DNA of 64,000 nucleotides from Carposina sasakii (Eukaryota; Arthropoda; Insecta; Lepidoptera; Carposinidae), in NCBI GenBank assembly GCA_014607495.2, contig CP053170.1, positions 1,178,001 through 1,242,000 on the forward strand, read 5' to 3'. A program made the position numbers and the translations under genes. Below, piece after piece: positions 10,301 to 21,200 of the stretch. The notes below the pieces were generated by a model. That model was not told the DNA's origin. It made no database searches and worked only from the letters and a program-made list of their open reading frames with translations. How positions within the stretch are numbered: the first letter of the stretch is position 1; each line of letters opens with the position of its first letter.

Positions 10301-11681
10301 TTCAACCTTTACCTTTATTCATTTACATGTGCTGCTGTTGCAGGGCTTCACTAGAATACATCAGCTGCATCTCTTTCTGTGCATGCTGTAGGAGTCTACT
10401 CAGGAACTCGGGCAGTGTCTCAGACAACAAGCTAGCAACTTATCACTGACCAGTAACATCTGTCCCCCAAATGCTAAATGTGGCTGTGGAGATATTACTA
10501 ATGATCTTGCAGTACTGACTACCCCATTTAGGAAACACAGCTTCATGTATATGTATATAAGTACTTTATCAAGCCCTTTTATCTGCAAGGGATTTGGGTA
10601 GATGCAGGGTCTATCAAGATAATTATTTTCTTTGGGTAATTATCCAATTATTATCCTAGCTGATTTGCCATTTAACTTCTTGAAATTTTCTTTTTTAAAT
10701 GATGATATATTTCTCCCAAAGAGGGTCTCAGGTTTTCCACATTATTAAATAAACAGCAAAGAATAATGTAGGAAATATACAATTTAATTCAGAGTTTGTT
10801 GATGTTTGATGTCAAACATAAGTAAGAAAGTACATAAGAAGTTTTCAACTCTCTCATTAGTCAGACTTTTTATGTCTACCGCATTTGGATAATATGTAAA
10901 TAAACTGAGATTATTTTTATACTTATTTTTTATTATTTTTATATATTTACTGAGATTATTTTTAGTATTTGATTTTTATAATTATCAAAATCAAGGTATA
11001 TATAACAAGATATCAAGGATAATTATCACTTCGAACCCTGGGTAGAAGTGTTCAAATAAGGCTGCCTGTAGACGCTATAAAATTTATTTTAGAAGTCACA
11101 AAAACAATATACATACCAATTCCCTCATAGTCTTGTTTAAGTATGAAGTACTAATGGATCCCAGCAGTATCTTGAATGCAAGCTCCACATTCCTTAGTTC
11201 CATATCCACCCTTGAGTCAATCTTCTTTTTCTGATCTAAAACTAAAAAACATATAATGTTATTTAATATCAGGTAAGAATGGTGGTTAACAAAACCACAT
11301 AGCAGTAATCACATTCAACCAATGTGTAGGTATGTTTCATATAATCTAGGTTATACCATAATTAGGTGGTTTATAGAAATGGGGATAATATTCAATTAAT
11401 TATTGCCTTAATGAAAACTTTTCAAATATGCTGCATTACTGCAGAGTTGTGTGGTGTGATGTCTTAATGCTTACAGTACCTATTCTACATGGTACGTCAG
11501 GCTCATATAGATATTTTTGTTAAGCAAGTTGTGCTTTGATTGCTCTATATGCCCCTAACACATTTGGAATAGTGGTGTAATAATAGAATACTAACTAACC
11601 CATCTTATTCCATTTCTTCAAGGCTTCATTCTCTTCCACTGTCTTTTCCTGTTTCTTCACGGGTCGCTTAGTTCTAGGCAT
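4391..11681 (-). CDS. Borealin (chromosomal passenger complex subunit)
   Basis: Eight minus-strand exons: 11600-11681 (ATG at 11681), 11117-11241, 10204-10282, 8573-8623, 7286-7452, 6412-6512, 5437-5560 and 4391-4468 (TAA). All phases agree and give 268 aa, close to the family's usual 270-290. Borealin binds survivin and the INCENP N-terminus and helps place Aurora B at centromeres and the midzone. The N-terminus MPRTKRPVKKQEKTVEENEA leads into a basic coiled region and the helix RVDMELRNVELAFKILLGSI (residues 36-55). A Ser/Arg-rich linker follows (residues 113-158, RRSRSATASTRK). The C-terminal borealin domain starts at AITPKVTKDTALTLL and carries the hallmark RQGEMVVSMSGSPV (about 182-195). 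The protein ends in a short helix, VLQQLQTLKDNIDKVVKLG. The gene shares a 563-bp divergent upstream region with saxophone. Introns hold a 21-bp-duplication SINE and several MITEs, none interrupting coding sequence. Confidence 0.92.
4483..4992. repeat. Family D repeat split by a SINE, copy 1
   Basis: Left part 4483-4624 (catacatataatcacgcctt through aagttcggttagta) and right part from 4853 (tagtagtgacaggtggtcag) to 4992 (cactcccagagcagcataga). Together they equal one intact unit at 25510-25792. The break is the family C SINE described next. It lies in the last borealin intron. Confidence 0.85.
4625..4852 (-). mobile_element. Family C SINE nested in family D repeat, copy 2
   Basis: It is inserted with a tagta duplication on both sides of the break. 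Read on the minus strand, it starts with the tRNA-like head (ttggtgtagttggtagt, then ggttcgaatcccggtag) and ends in the family C tail with a CA-rich 3' end. The uninterrupted target sequence is present at about 25640. Confidence 0.85.
5107..5274. mobile_element. Fold-back MITE L in borealin intron 7
   Basis: Inverted arms of about 50 bp start gagggcttagtgtgagtttt and end with its reverse complement (aaaactcgcactaagccctc). A second matched block is cttcgaactcg / cgagttcgaag. The insertion lies between borealin exons 7 and 8. Confidence 0.85.
6089..6385 (+). mobile_element. tRNA-derived SINE, family H, with 21-bp target duplication
   Basis: The head has an A box (tgatagcccagtggttaaga) and a B box (gttcgatccc). 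The body ends in tggccaatctccgtagagat and gaccgaaatacggtcgg. It is flanked by 21-bp direct repeats at 6068-6088 and 6386-6406 with one mismatch, as expected for LINE-driven insertion. The right duplication ends 4 bp from the borealin exon 6 donor. A 3' fragment lies at about 17255-17340 and a minus-strand copy at about 21495-21625. Confidence 0.88.
6620..6845 (+). repeat. Family B interspersed repeat, copy 1
   Basis: It starts actagcggccgcccgcgact, then 'cccgtgcgtagccggggcgg', then 'aatccgtttcgtagtttcaa' and 'gcgactttgttttta'. Relatives lie at 14885-15085, 16225-16440 (minus), 16660-16710 (truncated) and 43467-43680. It resembles the 3' part of a lepidopteran non-LTR element; no ORF is present. 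Confidence 0.7.
6849..7070 (+). repeat. Family A interspersed repeat, copy 1
   Basis: It runs from actagtggacgcccgcgact through 'gcctatatgttaagtgggac' and 'gaaatcggtccagccgtttc' to 'ccgttacaattttattacat'. Six further copies lie in this window (21642, 25185, 29229, 41620, 60484, 62651). It sits directly after the family B copy with a short spacer. Confidence 0.75.
7495..7620. repeat. Short inverted repeat N, copy 1
   Basis: Arms ggagcggagaaa (about 7517) and ttctccgctcc (about 7604) face each other. The block caatcctatcggttaacatt recurs inverted at about 33150 in the tubulin intron. It lies 45 bp outside borealin exon 5. Confidence 0.6.
8193..8381. mobile_element. Family K fold-back MITE, copy 1
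   Basis: The inverted arms are about 60 bp long. Ends are gccccctgattacctaa / ttaggtaataagggggc; the inner parts are caaagcgatagcgaaaattg and its reverse complement. A second copy is at 16711-16918. Confidence 0.88.
8876..8922. repeat. Near-perfect 23-bp palindrome
   Basis: gtgcggtcgcgacatttcta... pairs with the following ...tagaaacgtcgtgaccgcac, with one mismatch and no loop to speak of. It is in borealin intron 3. Confidence 0.8.
9500..10078. repeat. Element with inverted ends, borealin intron 3
   Basis: End blocks at about 9504-9531 and 10050-10077 share gaggcaaactttatgaac in opposite orientation. Between them is a GC-rich core (9580-9660) and AT-rich DNA. It may be a MITE of about 580 bp; there is no clear target duplication. 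Confidence 0.5.
10340..10480. repeat. Interspersed repeat P fragment
   Basis: It contains ctagaatacatcagctgcat, 'tgtaggagtctactcaggaa' and 'aagctagcaacttatcactg'. Similar fragments occur at about 1420-1530, 15930-16040, 30705-30725, 35845-35905 and 39780-39865, so this is a dispersed family. No ends could be fixed. Confidence 0.5.
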
Positions 11682-12244
11682 GTTAACATATATACACAGC
11701 AAAGTATTAGGTAACTGCTAAAACTACTTATTTCGTTATAATATTGGAGAATGTACGTAAACAAATTCGCAAGAAATCAAGAAAAAGCAAAGAAAAACAA
11801 AAACACCCGACGGAAATTAACGGAATATTTTTGAAATTACATAGTTTTTTTTTGTGTTATTTGACTTGGACTCTTGTTATTTAATCCGTTCTTTTTTTTT
11901 TATTATTAAATGTTTATGGCCTGGAACCAAGTCCTTAAGCCGATAATCCGATATTGAAAATGCAATGTTGCCAGTACCAAAGTTGCATGCAAGTTGCATG
12001 GTGTAAAGTGGCCTTATCTGAGAATGAATGCATCCATTCTCTAGACCGGAAATGTACTATTGAAGTAATCCAACTAATTTATGAGACATTTCTTTGTTTC
12101 TAACATTATTACTTAATTATATTCATTATTAATATTTTAAGATTTTTTTTTCTGATTTAATTTATAATGGACTAATAAAATAATTTGTTGTAAAATAAAA
12201 ATACGTGTTTTGAGCTCGTAGTACATTGTTATGATGAATGAAGA
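11682..12244. promoter_or_regulatory. Shared divergent promoter region of borealin and saxophone
   Basis: The two start codons face away from each other across 563 bp, so both 5' UTRs and core promoters must lie here unless an untranslated first exon is elsewhere. The DNA is AT-rich with T and A runs (11847-11900). It contains a short palindrome-like tgcatgcaagttgcatg at about 11983-12001. I see no convincing TATA box for either gene. Confidence 0.5.
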
Positions 12245-15200
12245 ATGGCGGACGTTGTCATTGTGGGATATTTGTTCACATTTTTATTAATTAATGCTTG
12301 CAATGGTAAGTTTAAACATCATTAGGCCTTTAATTAAGTTTGCCACACTTTAATATATACGTGTGCCAAGTTTTAAATCATAACTAGTTCCAGGAATGTA
12401 GCAAATAATGTGGCTTGGCCAGTGCTCTTGCTGTTTTATTATTGTTTATTGTGTGATAAACACTTCTCGTCGTATTTTAACACTATTTAAGTCTCATTTA
12501 TCCCCAAGTGTTCGTGTGCAATTAATCATAAATAATTTGTATGCCAGCTACAGCTTGAAAATGATGAATATTTGACAATGTGTTTTTTTCAGTAATTTTA
12601 TTCTGTATTATTTTAGCGGGTATACCAGGTTTGGATTCGTTGGATCCAAATGGTCTGGCTGCCAGCACACAGTCATCTAGAAATCATGTGCATGACAGAA
12701 TTACAATAGAAAAAATGATGGTGCAGCATCCCAGGTATGTGAAGTTTTTTTTATAACTAAGTAAACTCTAGTGAATAGGGGTGCAAGTTTTTTTTACTAT
12801 CGCCCCTCTTGTTACACCCTGACTGACACAATTCTCATTGTATTATCTATTTATCTTACTGCTATGAGCAGAACAAAAATTGGGGCTGCTCAACCATTAT
12901 TATGATATTAATATTTTATTATACTACCCTGGATTTTATGGTATCTGTGTGCCAAATTTCTCAAATCTATATGGGTTGATTGATAATACAACAAGTTGCT
13001 TATTAATTATTTCTTCACTGGAACAGTGTGTTTACATATTATGTAATTTAATTTTTGCTATGTATGTACCTAATTTAATATTCTCATTTCTATGCTATCC
13101 AAGGAGGAGAAAATTTCAGAGAAGGTAAATAATTATGATAAGGAAAACCAAAATAAATTGATAGTTGAGTCTATATTCAGTAATTTTACAAGCTAGCTAG
13201 CGGTAATACAATCAAACTTTAGAGCAAACTAATCTTTAGTTAGATTAGTGTGATCGAGTTTAGTTTTGTCTTTACTTACTTGAACAAACATTACATCATT
13301 GTCTACATTAATTACAGGTTCAGATGCTATCAGTGTGATCCTCCCGACTGTGATGAAGACTTGCTACATGAATGTGACCAGGCACTATACTGCTACAAGT
13401 CATCCGTGCGGACAGGAGATGGTCAGGTGCTGCATGCACGAGGATGCACCACCATGCTGGAAGCCTCTCAGCTAACCTGCAGAATCACTCAGCCTAATAG
13501 GTAATGGTAATGTGTACTTATGTACCTGGGCTAAAAGTTGTACTAGAAGCCCACGTGTGCCCATAAAAATTGCCATCTCCCATGTTGACAACATAGTCCA
13601 AAAATCACTGCGATCACTAACCTGCCTGCCCAGTGTGTTGACTATGGGCAAAATCCCCTCTATGGCAGTAGCCTTATGGTGTGCCCTGGGGGAGGCCTAC
13701 GTCCAGCAGTGGACTGCTGTAGGCTGATGTATTTATGTGCCTCAGTTTAGACACCATTTGTAAATAGGTGAACCAATTTTTGTGATTGAGGTTATTGGGT
13801 TCCATAACCCTGAAGGCTTGCAGATGGGACCTTATTGTTTTCCTAGCTGTAGCTACCTATCAGTGTAACAACATCTATGGACCTTCATTTGTATAAATGA
13901 GTTAATTTAAATTATTTCTAAATTCACAATAAACATACAGCTTTCTAAAAATGTATAAACTGAAAATGTGTCATTTTGAAATAAAAAAAATTGTGTGATA
14001 ATTATGCTCATTTTACAACATGACATGAGGTACCTGTTTAGTACTAGTAGTACTAAGAAATATGCTTTATTCATACAATGTTTACTTCATTTCAGTGTAC
14101 GTAAAACCAGCAATGGTGTATGGGGAGTGGTCAACGTAACCTGTTGTCAGGATGACCTGTGCAACGAAGGGGATTTCCCCGACCTGCCCCAGTCTGATAC
14201 CGCTATAGAACCAATCGGCAACAGTCCGTGGAAACTGTGTCTGTCTGTCACGGTGTGTGTGATGGCATTGGGAGTGATTGCGGTGATGACTTTCATGGTT
14301 CGAGCTAGATATCTCAGGTAAGCTTAAACAAGATTGCTAGATTTTGTAGCCCTAATTATTATTTTAGTTCGTATGTGTAGTTTTTATTGCAAATAACTTT
14401 AGGATGTAGGTAGGTTATATTTATTGGTTATAAAGATTACTGTAAAGATTGCTAGTCAGAAATAATTAAGTAATTCGCAATGCGGCCTGCCTGCAACGCC
14501 AAAGGTCCTGGGTTCGAATCCCGGTAGGTGCAAACATTGATTTGATGAATATCGATGTTTGTTTCCGAGTCATGGATGTTTCTATACCTATCTATGTATT
14601 TACTGTTGCTTAGTACCCATGACACAAGACCTTAGGGATATGGGACTAGATAAATGTGTTGTGGAAAAAAAAAAGCGGGTGGGGCTGTGTCGGGGCACAC
14701 GGCCGTTGGTTTTAACGTGAAACGTCTATGTTAGCGAATCGCTTTTAAAGTAAAAGATTGTAATGAAAACAAGATGGACGCTGTTTTAAGTATTTTAATA
14801 AAAAAAGAACAGGTACGTAATAGAAACATAAAATACATAGCAAATGTTTATATATTTATTGTCACTTTCTGGTTATTTTAAATAGCAGCCGCCCACGACT
14901 TCGTCCGCGTGAGGGGGCGTTGTACCCGTGCGAAGCCGGGCAGGTTGTTGTATAGACTGTAGCCTTCCTTGGTAAATGGGCTATCTAACACTGAAAGAAT
15001 TTTTCAAATCAGACCAGTAGTTCCTGAGATTAGCGCGTTCAAACAAACAAACAAACAAACTCTTCAGCTTTATAATATTAGTATAGATATAAATACTGTC
15101 CAAATTACACTTATTTTTGTATAAATCAATCGGTTCAAATAAACTTGACAAACACACGAAAGAATCACCACGCTATAAAGTCGGAGTCACGAGTTACACT

Positions 15201-18200
15201 GAATAGAAACAAGCGTGAGCGCCGGTTTCGCACAGTTATCGCAGTATCCCTCCCCCGCCCCCCCGCTTGACCCCGACACGAACTCAATGTCATAACAGCG
15301 AGCTGACTATATAAGTGAAATATTTACACCACATTTTTGTTTCTAAGACCAATAGTTTTTTAATTATTAAGGTACGATGATATAGACCTTTTCGTTACGG
15401 TCCAGTTTTTAAACCTGGTACCCGTATGTGTCGGCGCGATTTTAAAGACGTTTCACGTCAAAAATTAAGTGCTATCTTCTAATTGAGCCTTCTTCTTCTT
15501 CAGCCTATTGCAGTCCACTGCTGGACGTAGGCTTCGCCCAGGGCACGCCACAAGGCTACTGCCACAGGGGGGTTTTGTCCATAGTCACCATGCTGGGCAG
15601 ACGGGTTGGTGACCGCAGTGTGATTTTCAAATTTAGCCTAAAATATGTAATTGAATTTCAGATTGCGCGTGTCTCGAACAGCGTTACATAAGTTGGGAGC
15701 CGATTCCAACTACTTCAACAAGGAGATGTACAGTCCGCATGTTACTAGCGCATACTATGAAGGTAACTCGCCTGAAATAAGTCTATTTTTACCTCTCACT
15801 GTGCCAGAAGGATGTTTCAACTTTAATTGTACATTTTCGTATTGCTGCTACTGCTTTGCTTTTGCAATCTACTTTTTCGTGATCAACCATAATTTCCTGT
15901 GCTGATTCGGGTCTTCACTTGAATTGAATACACCGGTTGCATTTACTTCTGTGCATGTCGTAAGGAGTAAGGAATTTACGTGTGTCTCAAGCAATGAGCT
16001 AGCTAATTGTCATTGATCTGTAACAGTGTACCACCATGTACCAACCTAGGCCGCATCTTGTTTAACAAGCAGGCACGATGGCGGTCAAATGTTTGCCTAG
16101 CTAATTGAAAAAAAAAAAAAATGTGACAGAAGGATTTTTGCTAACTTGCAGTTCCGACTACCCCTCCCCCCTTTAATTTAAATGTATGTGCGTAATCAAT
16201 CTATGTTAGGTATTATCACCACATATTATACTATAAAACAAAGTCGCTTGCCGCTGTCTGTCCGTCCCTATGTATATGCTTAGATCTTTCAAACTAGGGA
16301 ACGGATTTTGATGAGGTTTTTTTAAATAGATATAGTGATTCACCAGGAAGATTTATAATGTATAACTAGGGACCCGCCCCGGCTTCGCACGTGAGTATTG
16401 TACTAACACGCGGGCGAAGCCGTGGGCGGCCGCTAGTGTACTTATATTTTGCTATTTGTCCATGTATGCTGAGATCTCACATTCGCTGCCGGCAGATATT
16501 CTAAGGGTGCCGACATCTCGTCAACACCTAATGCGAGGACGCAAATAAGCGTCAGCAATACCTCTAGAAAGTCTAAAAGACGCAAATATGTAGTCACCGG
16601 CACTGAATGTGTTAAAACTGCGCAACAGATCATGTTGCGGTTTTTTTAATAGGTAGAGTAATTTAAAAGTAGATTTATATTACAACTAGGGATCCGCCCC
16701 GGTTTCGCACGGCCCTCTGATTACCTAGTTTGCAATAGCAAAGCCAAAGCAGTGCGATAGCGAACATTTTTGAAATTCGCGTTGAAGTGTCAAAATTCCT
16801 TTGATATCAATTTTACGTACGAATTCGACGAATACAATTACGAATTTAACAAGCAATCAGCGAATATTGTACATTTTCGCTATCGCTTTGCTTTTGCTAG
16901 TTAGGTTATAAAGGGGCCTATTTAGTTCTGTCTGGTCTGGCCATTCTTGGTTCTTCCAGAGTCTACGTCCTGTGCCTGGGCACCGATGACACCGCCCGCC
17001 CCATTTACGGCACTGCCTATATGTATCTAGGTATTTGCATTATATCGAGGATATATTGTTTGGTTCCTACGCGCGAGAGTGGCGGCAGCAATATCTTTTC
17101 TGATTCAAAAATTCTAAGTAGAAACTTTCAGCCCCTATTTTACCCCTTTTGGTTTAAAAAATTTCAAATTCCTCAGTGGACTTATACGTTATATTTATGG
17201 CTATACAGGATGTAACAGAAAGGGTATGCGAAATGCTATGTAAGCAGCCCACTATAGAGAATCTATAATATCTCCTGCTTACCTGGCCAATCTCCGTAGA
17301 GATTGGTCGCCTTGACCGAAATACGGTCGGAGATCATCACAGAGAACCTATTTTTAAAATTTGAGACTCGCAATCACATGTTTATTTTTCAAGATTATAT
17401 GAACATTTTTGAATTGCTTAGGAATTCTCCATACTATCTGGAAAAATAAACATGTGATTTCGAGTCTGAAATTTTATGGATAGGTTTCTTTTAGTGGGCT
17501 TTTTACAAAGCTTTTCGCTTAACATACCCCTTTTGTCACATCCTGTATATAATGTGTGTGGTGTAGGCGCGGAGGTGGCGGCGCGCGCTGCCGGGGACTC
17601 CACGCTGCGGGAGTACCTGCAGCACTCCGTCAGCTCGGGCTCCGGTGCCGGCCTGCCGCTCATGGTGCAGCGCACGCTGGCCAGGCAGGTGGCGCTGCGG
17701 GCGCCCGCGGGCAAGGTGGGGCACGATGCTCTTAGGAGGGGCAAGATAGCGGCGAAGGGCATGGCGAGGTAGGGGAGGTGTGAGACAAAGGGCAAGGTGG
17801 GGGCAAGATAGCGACGGACGACATGGCAAGGTAGGGGGAGGTGTGAGACAAAGGGCAAGGTGGGGGCAAGATAGCAGCGGACGACATGGCAAGGTAAGGG
17901 AGCGGTGGGACAAAGGGCAAGTTATGCAGGAGGCAAGATACTATCAGAGGGAGAGACATGGCTGGGAGTAAGGTATAAGGAGCACAAAGGGCAGGAGTTG
18001 AGGTGGGGTAAAACAGAAGGTAAAGTAGGTCAATGGAAATCTAAGGGCAGGGTAGGGATAAGGGAACAAGGGTAAAACTGATTAACCTTACATTTATATT
18101 CGTCTTCAGTCCATTCAGTCCACTGCTGGACGTAGGCCTCCCCCAGGGCACGCCACAAGGCTACAGCCACAGGGGGTTTTAGACTTTAGTCACTTAGCAG

Positions 18201-21200
18201 GTTGATCACCGCAGTCGTGGTATACAAATAAATAGACAAGTATAGAAACATCTATAACTCGGAAACAAACATCGATATTCATCATAATCAATGTTTGCAC
18301 CTACCGGGATTCGAACCCAGGACCTATGTCGTCGCAAGCAGGGTCACTACACTACCTACCACACCAATCGGCCGTCTAATAAAGCCTATAATGTATCAAC
18401 AAACTAATTCAGAACCCGGTATCGGCAGGGTCGTTACGGCGAGGTGTGGCGCGGTACCTGGTTCTCCGACAGTGTGGCGGTTAAGATCTTCTTCTCTCGA
18501 GACGAGGCCAGTTGGAGACGAGAAACAGAGATATACAGCACTGTGTTGTTGCCGCATGAACATATACTGGCGTATATAGGGAGCGATATGACTAGCCGGA
18601 ACAGTTGTACTCAGGTATGTCAATTTAACAACTTTTGATACTAACAGAGGGACAGATCGAACACTTTGTCCGATCTGTCACCCTAGGTGGACAAAAAAAT
18701 TATATTCCGATCTGTCACACTATTTTGTAATCGGATTTTTCTTACCTGTCCAATTTTCGATAGTAATAGCGCGACAGATGAAACTTTATTTCGATCCGAT
18801 TTGTCACCCTACAAAAAACGTACAAAAAGGGTGACAGATCGAACGAATCAGTTCATGTGAACTAAAAATAGTAAATAATACATAATGTGAAAGAAAAATT
18901 ATCTAAACCTTACATTGTTATTTTAACTGTTTCTAACATAACCTAAGTCTACGAACCCAGGAGGGTAATGGCGCAATATTACAACGTTTTGGTTATGGTT
19001 TAGCTTTGGTTCGGCTGTTCATTTGACAGCGTTTGCCTGATAACATTTATGTATTTTTCTTTGGCTTTAGACGTCAAAATTTAGCGCAATACGATATGTG
19101 CATAACACAACGTTTTTGGTTGTAGTTAAGCTTTGGTAAATACCTCAAACTTTTGCGCGATAGCTCTCCACGTTCGATTTTTTTTTTCTCAATAGTATCT
19201 GCGATCAGTGCCTGACTATGAGCAGATGTGATGTCTTGCATGGCCTTGAGTAGAAGAGGTCCAACAACTTCTTCCACTTTTCTTACTCAATCGAGTTCCA
19301 GAATATTTTTCCGTTTTAACCTCTTAGGATAGTTCACAGATGTCAGCTCAGTGGCTAGTTTGTTAGGGTGTTTGACAAGGCGTCTTCTGTAGTGAGATGT
19401 GGCTTTCTTTATCACTTCATCGACTGTCTCCATGTGAAGCTCACTGTGCAGTTCCTCAGAAAGTCCCACGTTCGATTTAAAACTGTTTTCTTTAATAGTG
19501 TAATACCCTATTCATTGATGCTCTTACAGCTATGGTTGATAACCCAGTACCACCCGCTGGGTTCACTGTACGAACACCTCTCTCGCACCGCACTGTCCCG
19601 GGCGCAGATGATGGTGATGGCACTGTCCATCGTCAACGGGCTACTGCATCTGCACACCGAGATACATGGCACACAGGTTAATAATATAACGAAATGTTAA
19701 TACTTTATTTAAGCAAAATAAGGTCCTTAATTAATGTTAGATATTATAAAATATTAATATGAAAATGAAAAATATTTTCACCCGAGTGAGATTTGAACTC
19801 ACGACCACTCGCATACCGTGCTTGTGCTCTTACCAACTGAGCTATCGGGTCAATTAACTCGGATTATTATACTATGATTACGCTTTTGGCAACGTTATTT
19901 TTTCATCCCGATAGCTATACACTAGAATACACTAGTGTTAGATGTTAAATCTTGGTACCTATAATGGTATGCAAAAATGTGATTATTCATCTGTAATATT
20001 ACAGATGAATAACAAACTGTTTTTCTCTTAAATTTCATCAAGATCATCACCAAGAGCATCAATCCTCCTTTAAATACACTTATTTAACTGAAGAATAGAC
20101 TAATAACCTTGTTTCTTTAAGGAAAGAAACCCGACTGCACTATTTACAAACCCACTTTTGATCTAGTATCACTTCCACAACTGTAATGTTATTTCTCTAA
20201 TGAATCTAATGATACTCTTCAAGTTCAAATGTGTCGCCGTTCAGAGCGTGTCAATTAAACACACATACATACATCCGAAAAATATAATCCTTCCTCTAGC
20301 CTAGTCGGGTAAAAACTGACCCACATAACCTTCTCAGGGCAAGCCAGCAATAGTGCACCGCGACATAAAATCCAAGAACATCCTAGTGAAAGTGAATGGA
20401 GAGTGTTGTATCGCAGACTTCGGTCTGGCGGCGACGCGTGCGCACCTGCAGGCAGCCGCGCCCCCCGCCAGGCAGGGGACCAGGAGGTATATGAGTCCTG
20501 AACTACTGGATCAGAGGTAAGTGAGGGGGAGGGGGTTGACGACCCTGGGGGTGTTGACTACACTGGGGGGTGTTGACGACCCTAATGTGTGTTGACGAAC
20601 CTAATGGATGTTGACGACCCTAATGTGTATTGACGACTTCGCTGCTTGTGGGCGACCCTAGGAAGAGTTGGTGTTGTCGACCCCAGATGAAATACCTAAA
20701 TGTTAGAATTTTATTTTATCACATTAATATAATAGAAACTTAATTTTGTTTTATATGTAGGTAAGTGATCAATATACTCGGCAAAAGGGAAAAAATGCTA
20801 ATGATGTCCCTTTAATATTTGAGTCAGTTAAAAAAGAAAACTTATTTAATATTTAAGACGGTTATAAAAGAAAACTTACGATATAGTTACGTTTGTACGT
20901 TTCCAGTATGAACGTGCAGTGTTTCGACTCGTTCCGCAAGTGTGATATCTACGCTCTAGCGCTAGTACTGTGGGAGCTAGTCCGCGGTGTGACGTCACCT
21001 CGTGACAGTCGACCCGTGTTCCACGAAGTGGCCCCGAGCGACCCGAGCTTCGATGATATGAAGAAGATTGTCTGTGTCGACCAGTATCGACCGGCCTTTG
21101 CTGAACAGACACACCCGGTTAGTTAAATTCACACTTTAAACTAGTGCCAGATTAATATGCCAAGGTCATGTGCAAAATACATACCAAGGCGTTCTTATCT

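Noticed and set aside
17418..17971. Long overlapping open frames on both strands over 17418-17971
   Set aside because: They are produced by the GC-rich sax exon 6 and the 63-bp minisatellite, whose period keeps frames open. Only the exon 6 frame fits the splice phases.
19780..19852. Functional tRNA gene
   Set aside because: The anticodon stem does not pair and the same defect is shared by a second copy, so it is treated as a tRNA-derived repeat.
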